A DNA stretch of 64,000 bases, from positions 496,001 to 560,000 of the forward strand of contig JADJTM010000003.1 of NCBI GenBank assembly GCA_016711205.1. The letters run 5' to 3'. The notes under the pieces were generated by a model that was not told the origin of the DNA, made no database searches, and saw nothing but the letters and a program-made list of their open reading frames with translations. This stretch comes from Micropruina sp. GTDB lineage: Bacteria > Actinomycetota > Actinomycetes > Propionibacteriales > Propionibacteriaceae. Made by a program: the position numbers and the translations under genes. Positions 59,406 to 64,000 of the stretch are shown here, piece after piece. Each line of letters starts with the position of its first letter. Position 1 is the stretch's first letter.

Positions 59406-59831
59406 TTGTCCCTGTGTGGAATCGGGATCGACGTCACCGACATCGGACGAATCGAACGACTGGTCGCGACCGGCGGGGACCGCTTCGTCCGACGGTGGTT
59501 CACCTCGCCGGAGGTGGATGAGTGCCGCGACTCGCGGGGCCGCACCTCGCCCCACAGACTGGCCGTCCGCTTCGCCGCCAAGGAGGCGGCCTGGAAAGCA
59601 CTCGGCGGGGATGCGCGCGAGGGCGTCCCGTGGCGGCTGATCGAGGTGCGCTCGTCGCGGGCGGGCGGCTTCTCGGTGTCCTTCTCGGGGAGGCTGGCCG
59701 ACTCGCACACCGAAGGCCTGACCTTCCACATCAGCGTCTCGACCACCGGCACGACTGCGACCGTGTTCACGGTTGCCGAGCGTGAGGACGTGGGGCTGCC
59801 CGGGGATTCGTCGGCTGCAGATCGACCGTGA
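59406..59831 (+). CDS. acpS: Holo-[acyl-carrier-protein] synthase (AcpS-type PPTase)
   Basis: A 141-residue phosphopantetheinyl transferase that moves the 4'-phosphopantetheine of CoA to the serine of an ACP. Seen: GIGIDVTDIGRIERL (Mg-binding Asp9), FVRRWFTSPEVDECRDS, the key LAVRFAAKEAAWKALGG with the catalytic Glu60, and ISVSTTGTTATVFTVAER near the end. The start is TTG at 59406, the only one in frame that keeps the conserved N-terminus; its ribosome site is weak. The housekeeping AcpS of fatty-acid synthesis is usually elsewhere in the genome, so this copy is probably dedicated to the ACP at 56632. It is the last gene of the plus-strand operon. Confidence 0.88.
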   Translation: MSLCGIGIDVTDIGRIERLVATGGDRFVRRWFTSPEVDECRDSRGRTSPHRLAVRFAAKEAAWKALGGDAREGVPWRLIEVRSSRAGGFSVSFSGRLADSHTEGLTFHISVSTTGTTATVFTVAEREDVGLPGDSSAADRP

Positions 59832-59902
59832 CTCCGGTTCCGGTGAGCTCCTCGGCTCGTCGGGCGGCGCTCACCTACGCCCCTGCAGCCGCCACCGGGG
59901 TA

Positions 59903-61294
59903 TCACCTGCTCCAGAGCTCCCGGTATCGGGCGGCCGTCCGGGACTGGGAACCTCTGATTGCACCACCGGCACCGTTGTCGCGCAGCAGGATGTGGTCGA
60001 GCGCGTATCCGTCGATGTTGAAGAACGTCTCGAAGACCAACTGGCCCGCCCCGGTGCCGGCGTTCTTGCGCATCCAGTCGTACATGGCGCTGATGAAGCC
60101 GGGGGCGTCGCCGCCACCGCCGGCGGTCCACGGGTTGGCGGAGTTCGCCCACTCGGTGATGGCGATCGGCTTCCCGACGGCCAACGCGCGCTGCCGTGCG
60201 GCCTCGAGCAGGCGCATGGTCGGTGCGCCGTCCTCGCGCCACGGCCACGCGTTGTAGATGGTGCAGCCGATGAGGTCGTAGGTGTCGGGGGCCGGCATCA
60301 TGGCATCGGGGACGTCGCGCGAGCAGGCTGCGGGGAGCACGAGTTCAACCTCGGGGAACTCCTGCCGCCAGATCGCCGCCACGCGGGCCCAGGCGTTGCG
60401 GAAGTCGGTGTAGCCTTGCGCTGTGCGCGTAACGCTCCAAGCCATCCAGTCGCCGTTGTACTCATAGAACGGCGAGACATAGGTGGCGCCCTTGCCGGCG
60501 CGCAGTCGCCGGGTGTTCTGTGCGGCGGCGCGCCACCAGGCGTCCATGTCGCCGCGGGCGACGGCCGCATAGGAACGCCATCCCCGCACTCCCTTCCAGT
60601 CCGGCCCCGGGCTGAACGACAGGCTCATCGGGCCGTTGAAGCCGGCCCATGAGTTGTGTACCGCGGGGTTGATGCCCCATACGTCGGGGGTGTGCGGCCA
60701 GGTCTGGCCGATCTGGACTTGGCGGCCCCGCCAGTCACCGAAGTACTTGGCCGGATTCGGTCCGTTCCCGTGTTCTCGGGTGGCGACACCTGACAGCCAG
60801 CCGGTGGCGGTCGGCGCGTTGGCGATCGGGGGCGGCGACGAGATCGACGACGACGGGTTGGCACTGGCGGGTGGTGACGTCGGCTGCGTCGGCACCGGCG
60901 GGAGCGTCGGAGCCGGGGCAGTGGGTGCAGGCTGCGGAGTGCCGAGAACGATCGTGACACTGCCGGCGCCGACCGAGGACTTGACCGTGAGTGTGTACCG
61001 GGCGCCTCTGACCAGGTGATTGAACGTCCACGACCGGAGGTTGGACGGCACCGTGGCCGACCACGGTCCGTAGCCGCCCGAGTCCTTGCCGTCTCGTCCG
61101 ACGACCCAGCCGTCGGGAGGGTTGGTCGCCGACACCCAGGTGACGGTCGCGCGATCCTCCGACTGTGTGACGGCGACGGCAAGTTCCGGTCCGGCCGAAG
61201 CGACGGTCGGCGCGGCGAGACTGCTGCCGGCGACGACCAGAAGACACAGGAGGGAGATCACGACGCGAGTGAGCGTCTTGGCAGTGCGTGACAC
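59903..61294 (-). CDS. Secreted GH26-like glycoside hydrolase with fibronectin-like domain
   Basis: A 463-residue exported enzyme. Signal peptide (VVISLLCLLVVAGSSLAAPT), a fibronectin III-like domain (about 36-120: VTWVSATNPPDGWVVGRDGK, ARYTLTVKSSVG), a Pro/Thr/Ser linker (120-160) and a TIM-barrel domain. In that domain FYEYNGDWMAWS (E278) and ITEWANSANPWT (E381) match the acid/base and nucleophile positions of GH26 beta-mannanase-type enzymes, and AWARVAAIWRQEFPEVELVL is the usual strand between. GTG at 61294. Many EPS loci carry a hydrolase that trims or degrades the polymer made by the locus; this is the likely role, with substrate unknown. Confidence 0.85.
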   Translation of the reverse strand: MSRTAKTLTRVVISLLCLLVVAGSSLAAPTVASAGPELAVAVTQSEDRATVTWVSATNPPDGWVVGRDGKDSGGYGPWSATVPSNLRSWTFNHLVRGARYTLTVKSSVGAGSVTIVLGTPQPAPTAPAPTLPPVPTQPTSPPASANPSSSISSPPPIANAPTATGWLSGVATREHGNGPNPAKYFGDWRGRQVQIGQTWPHTPDVWGINPAVHNSWAGFNGPMSLSFSPGPDWKGVRGWRSYAAVARGDMDAWWRAAAQNTRRLRAGKGATYVSPFYEYNGDWMAWSVTRTAQGYTDFRNAWARVAAIWRQEFPEVELVLPAACSRDVPDAMMPAPDTYDLIGCTIYNAWPWREDGAPTMRLLEAARQRALAVGKPIAITEWANSANPWTAGGGGDAPGFISAMYDWMRKNAGTGAGQLVFETFFNIDGYALDHILLRDNGAGGAIRGSQSRTAARYRELWSR

Positions 61295-61495
61295 CGGGAG
61301 ACCTTTCGATCAGGGCTGTTAGCAGAACCAGCGCCCCGGCACCGGCATACCCCGGTGGTCCCCCCATGCATCCGGATGCCGTCGAGAGTATCAGGGCTGG
61401 CCCGAGTTGCCACATCGCGCGCATCCCGGCCGACTCCGTGGGCCGGACCGTTCAGCCGCCGGGCGCACCGCAAATGTGGCCAGTGAGGCAGCCTG

Positions 61496-61948
61496 CTACT
61501 CCGGCCGGACGCCCTGGCCGGCGTGGTCTGCGGAGGCTGTCGCGACCTCCTGGTTCAGGTACGCCCGGAACCGATCGGCGATCTCCAACTGCTGTTTGAG
61601 CGCTACCCAGCGTTCCTCGACGATCTCGGTGAACCCGTCGAGGACCTCGAGCGCGGCCCGACGTCGCGCGGGGTCGTCATCCAGCGAGTGATCGGCTGCC
61701 GTGAGGAACCGGCTGATCTCGTCGAGCGAGAAGCCGAGGGGGCGCATCGACATGATGAACAGGAACCGTTGCAGGTCGCGCATCGAGTAGAGACGAAACC
61801 CGCCGGGAGTGCGGGCCGGAGTGATCAGGCCCTCGTCCTCGTAGTGGCGGATGCTGCGATGACTCAGCCCCAACCGGGCCGCGATCTCGCCGATCCGCAT
61901 GGTCGCAGCGGCGTCCAGACGAGCCAACTCGGCCAGCGGCAGCGGCAT
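61496..61948 (-). CDS. MerR-family transcriptional regulator
   Basis: A regulator of about 150 residues. The MerR winged helix is clear: MRIGEIAARLGLSHRSIRHY, EDEGLITPARTPGGFRLYSM and RDLQRFLFIMSMRPLGFSLD, then a dimerisation helix (AALEVLDGFTEIVEERWVAL, KQQLEIADRFRAYL). There is no metal-binding cysteine pattern in the C-terminus. The start is uncertain: ATG 61948 is used here; GTG 61966 and ATG 61900 are alternatives. Divergent from the membrane acyltransferase at 62087 over a gap that contains a long imperfect palindrome (62026-62064), the likely operator for both. It may be the local control for the last genes of the locus. Confidence 0.87.
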   Translation of the reverse strand: MPLPLAELARLDAAATMRIGEIAARLGLSHRSIRHYEDEGLITPARTPGGFRLYSMRDLQRFLFIMSMRPLGFSLDEISRFLTAADHSLDDDPARRRAALEVLDGFTEIVEERWVALKQQLEIADRFRAYLNQEVATASADHAGQGVRPE

Positions 61949-62025
61949 CTCCGGCGGTGTTCGCACGCTGCAGCCTAACCCCCGCGCCCCCGGCCCGCAC
62001 GGACCCGCGATCTTCCGGAACAAAT

Positions 62026-62064
62026 CTGACGTAACGTTAGGGATGGAAGCTCACGTCACGTAAG
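62026..62064. promoter_or_regulatory. Candidate MerR operator
   Basis: CTGACGTAACGTTAG (62026-62040) and CTCACGTCACGTAAG (62050-62064) form an inverted repeat (12 of 15 positions) around nine bases, each arm carrying a double ACGT. The span and spacing fit a MerR dimer acting between promoter elements. It lies between the merR gene and the acyltransferase. Confidence 0.6.
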
Positions 62065-62086
62065 ATTCTGGCCGGGGGAATAGAAG

Positions 62087-63265
62087 ATGTCACGTGGCAA
62101 GACACCGTCATCGGGCAATTCGCGGACGACCCAGACGTTCGCACAGGGCTTGGCAGGCCGAAGCAACGCCTTCGGGCTGCTTCGCCTCGTGCTTGCCGTG
62201 CTGGTGATCGTCAGTCACGCCTTTCCGGTGGGCGGCTGGGGACCGGACCCGATGGGTGGCTGGACTCGCGGCCAGGCCGAACTGGGGGATCTCGCCGTCG
62301 TCGGGTTCTTCGCCGTCAGCGGCTACCTGATCACCCTGAGCGCTCGCCGGACGCCCCTGATCGCCTACCTGTGGCGCCGGTTCCTACGGATCATGCCGGC
62401 GTTCTGGTTCGTGTTGCTCTTCACCGCGCTCGTCGTCGGTCCGCTGTACTATGGGCGCGGTCAGGGCAGCCTCACCGGGTACTTTGACGAACCCGAGGGA
62501 CCCGGGTCGTTCGTCGGCGCGAACGCACTCCTGATGATGCGACAGTTCACCATCCACGGCGTGTTCGCCGAGGCTCCGATCGGTCAAGGTGTGCTCAATG
62601 GCAGTCTGTGGACGCTCTTCTTCGAGGCCGTCTGTTACCTGATCGTCGGTGGCTTGGCGGTCGTGGGACTGCTGTCCGAGCGGCGCCGCTGGGTCGTTCC
62701 CGCTCTCGCCGCAGCCTTCTACAGCGTCTCGGTGGTGACCTTGTTCATCTCGGTGACCAGCTTCACCGTGGTTGAGCTTGCGCGGCTGGGCTCCGTCTTC
62801 CTGACCGGCGCGACGGTTGCCCTGTTCCGTGACCGGCTGCCGTTCGCCGGCTGGATCGCCGCGTTGTGCGCGGTGACCGTTGTGACGACGGCGCTGGTGG
62901 GGGGCTTGCGCACGATCGGCTACGTGGCGCTGTGCTACCTGATTCTCTGGGCGGCCGGACGGGCGCCACGCAGGTTGCACAGGATCGGATCGACCAACGA
63001 TCTGTCCTACGGCGTCTACATCTTCGCCTGGCCCGTGCAGATGGCGCTCGCCATCCACGGGGTTCCGGCCTGGGGCATCGGCTGGTACATCGTGAGTTGC
63101 GTCTTGGTCGTACTTCCCCTCGCAGCCATGAGTTGGTGGCTGATCGAGAAACCTGCCATGAAGCTCAAGAACAAGCTCCCCTGGGCATCGGGTGCCGCAG
63201 TCCGTACCGGAGCGGCTGCTTGTGCGGATGCCGCGACCCCGAGCCGGTCGCCGGCCGCGGGGTAG
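62087..63265 (+). CDS. Membrane acyltransferase 3 (OafA-like)
   Basis: A 392-residue membrane protein of the acyltransferase 3 family with about 10 helices. Seen: the early FGLLRLVLAVLVIVSHAFPV with the conserved His of the active site, AVVGFFAVSGYLITLSARRT, LWRRFLRIMPAFWFVLLFTA (the R-x10-H-like region), NGSLWTLFFEAVCYLIVGG with Glu, and DLSYGVYIFAWPVQMAL close to the C-terminus. These enzymes O-acetylate or acylate surface polysaccharide using a cytoplasmic donor. ATG at 62087 with GGGGGAATAGAAG as ribosome site. It is transcribed rightward into a G/C-run region and then a glycosyltransferase. Confidence 0.9.
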   Translation: MSRGKTPSSGNSRTTQTFAQGLAGRSNAFGLLRLVLAVLVIVSHAFPVGGWGPDPMGGWTRGQAELGDLAVVGFFAVSGYLITLSARRTPLIAYLWRRFLRIMPAFWFVLLFTALVVGPLYYGRGQGSLTGYFDEPEGPGSFVGANALLMMRQFTIHGVFAEAPIGQGVLNGSLWTLFFEAVCYLIVGGLAVVGLLSERRRWVVPALAAAFYSVSVVTLFISVTSFTVVELARLGSVFLTGATVALFRDRLPFAGWIAALCAVTVVTTALVGGLRTIGYVALCYLILWAAGRAPRRLHRIGSTNDLSYGVYIFAWPVQMALAIHGVPAWGIGWYIVSCVLVVLPLAAMSWWLIEKPAMKLKNKLPWASGAAVRTGAAACADAATPSRSPAAG

Positions 63266-63278
63266 CGGAGACGTGCCG

Positions 63279-63357
63279 GCGGGGGCCCGCGGCCGGGGGG
63301 GGGCGGGGCCCCCCCCCCCGGGGGGGGCCCGGCCGGGGGGGGGGGGGGGCGCCCGCC
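63279..63357. repeat. Extreme G/C homopolymer tract
   Basis: The stretch consists of alternating G and C runs: G8 and more near 63294, C12-13 near 63308, G9 near 63320, then about 15 Gs to 63349. It lies in the gap between the acyltransferase gene (ending 63265) and the next glycosyltransferase (63450). Such runs can fold back on one another, and may be a strong hairpin or an assembly or sequencing artefact; run lengths given here should not be trusted. Confidence 0.7.
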
Positions 63358-63449
63358 AGGGCTCAGGAGCCCGCGCGGTCGGCCGACCCGGGTAGAGTGT
63401 TGCGGTCGGTCCCACCGCACCGCCCACGCCCCGATCGTCAAGAGGTTTC

Positions 63450-64000
63450 ATGTCCACCCCCTTATCCGACCGTTCACCTCTGGCGCGCACGGAGGTCGTT
63501 TTGGTCTCCTATCGCAGCAGGTCGCACGTGGAGGAGTTGATCGCGGGCTGGCCGTCCGACCTGAGCATCGTCGTGGTGGACAACGCCGGCAACGTGGACG
63601 GGCTGGCCGAACTCAGCGCGGCCCACTCCAACGTGCGGTACGTCGACGGTGGCGGCCAGGGATTCGGCCGGGCGGCCAACCTGGGAGCCTTCTCATCGAC
63701 CAAGGACTTCCTCGTCTTCGTCAATCCTGATTGCCGCCCGACGGCGACGCACCTCGAGGCGCTGGTGGTCGGGGTGGCCTCCGACGATAGCGCCGCCTCC
63801 CACGCGGCCACCATGACGGGTCATGACGGCTCCATCGAGGCCGGCGTCGGAGGCTGGGAGCCTTCCCTCCGGAGGCTGACCGTGCATGCGCTCGGACTCG
63901 GATGGGTGTTCCGCAAAGCTGGCTTGTTCGCATTCCCCACCCCTGGGGAGCATTCCGCCGTCGATTGGACCACCGGCGCCTGCCTGGCGACGCGCGCCGA
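63450..64000 (+). CDS. GT2-like glycosyltransferase, N-terminal part (runs off window)
   Basis: Frame open to the end of the window; about 183 residues visible. Seen: VVLVSYRSRSHVEELIAGWP, IVVVDNAGNVDGLAEL, VDGGGQGFGRAANLGAFSST, the VFVNPDCRPTATH metal site and DWTTGACLATRA, where the acceptor segment starts. ATG at 63450 with AGAGG six bases upstream. It matches the rhamnosyltransferase-like GT2 at 45000 in layout (NLGFARA, NPD), so it is probably another rhamnosyl- or related transferase of the locus. The catalytic ED pair lies beyond the window. Confidence 0.85.
   Translation, partial: MSTPLSDRSPLARTEVVLVSYRSRSHVEELIAGWPSDLSIVVVDNAGNVDGLAELSAAHSNVRYVDGGGQGFGRAANLGAFSSTKDFLVFVNPDCRPTATHLEALVVGVASDDSAASHAATMTGHDGSIEAGVGGWEPSLRRLTVHALGLGWVFRKAGLFAFPTPGEHSAVDWTTGACLATRA

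Noticed and set aside
53459..59831. Classical NRPS or PKS cluster
   Set aside because: There is one free-standing ACP and one adenylating ligase, but no condensation, ketosynthase or thioesterase modules.
27932..64000. Exosortase/PEP-CTERM system
   Set aside because: The AsnB, ligase and ACP genes resemble parts of such loci, but no eight-helix exosortase and no PEP-CTERM tail was found.

Overview
The window is high-GC DNA with short intergenic spacers, frequent GTG and TTG starts and many 1 to 8 base overlaps between genes. Gene content points to Actinomycetota, most plausibly Propionibacteriales: polyphosphate glucokinase, a DUF1707 protein, paired bPH_2 membrane proteins, a DUF1015 protein, an rmlC-rmlD fusion and a succinyl-CoA:acetate CoA-transferase. 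The taxonomic call is an inference; no rRNA is present. The only RNA gene seen is a tRNA-Gly(CCC).

Region 1 (1-15,740) is chromosomal housekeeping: the 3' part of argS, an FGGY sugar kinase, a deoC/aldehyde dehydrogenase operon whose last gene is a truncated ALDH paralogue, ppgK, galE, membrane PH-domain proteins, tRNA-Gly, an ArsR/SRPBCC pair whose SRPBCC gene is broken by a deletion, a TetR regulator and a HAD phosphatase. Gaps carry extragenic palindromes (6857-6980, 9196-9266), a six-copy 20-bp tandem repeat (7121-7240) and a 27-bp inverted/direct repeat (12248-12403).

Region 2 (15,772-22,734) is a galactoside uptake and hydrolysis operon: an ABC transporter (binding lipoprotein, two permeases), a GH2 beta-galactosidase gene with five frame changes, and a divergent TetR regulator facing a likely operator. 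Region 3 (22,915-27,637) has a CoA-transferase, an S9 peptidase whose frame has absorbed repeat DNA, and a hexose-6-phosphate mutarotase.

Region 4 (27,932 to the right edge) is a large exopolysaccharide locus: an initiating polyprenyl phosphoglycosyltransferase, dTDP-rhamnose synthesis (rmlA, rmlB, rmlCD), at least six further glycosyltransferase genes, a flippase, an O-antigen-ligase-like polymerase, a Wzz-like protein, several acyl/acetyltransferases, two SGNH-type proteins, a frameshifted subtilisin, a GH26-like hydrolase and a divergent pair of paralogous Tat-exported proteins of unknown function.

The most unusual part is 53,459-59,831. Two divergent operons carry an acyl carrier protein, a tiny protein that may be a degenerate carrier protein, an AsnB-type amidotransferase and a stand-alone NadE-type synthetase on one side, and an AMP-forming acyl ligase, an exported SGNH-like protein and a holo-ACP synthase on the other. 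Together they look like a self-contained carrier-protein-dependent acylation/amidation module serving the polysaccharide. It resembles in part the AsnB/acyl-ligase/ACP sets of exosortase-A EPS loci, but no exosortase is visible here.
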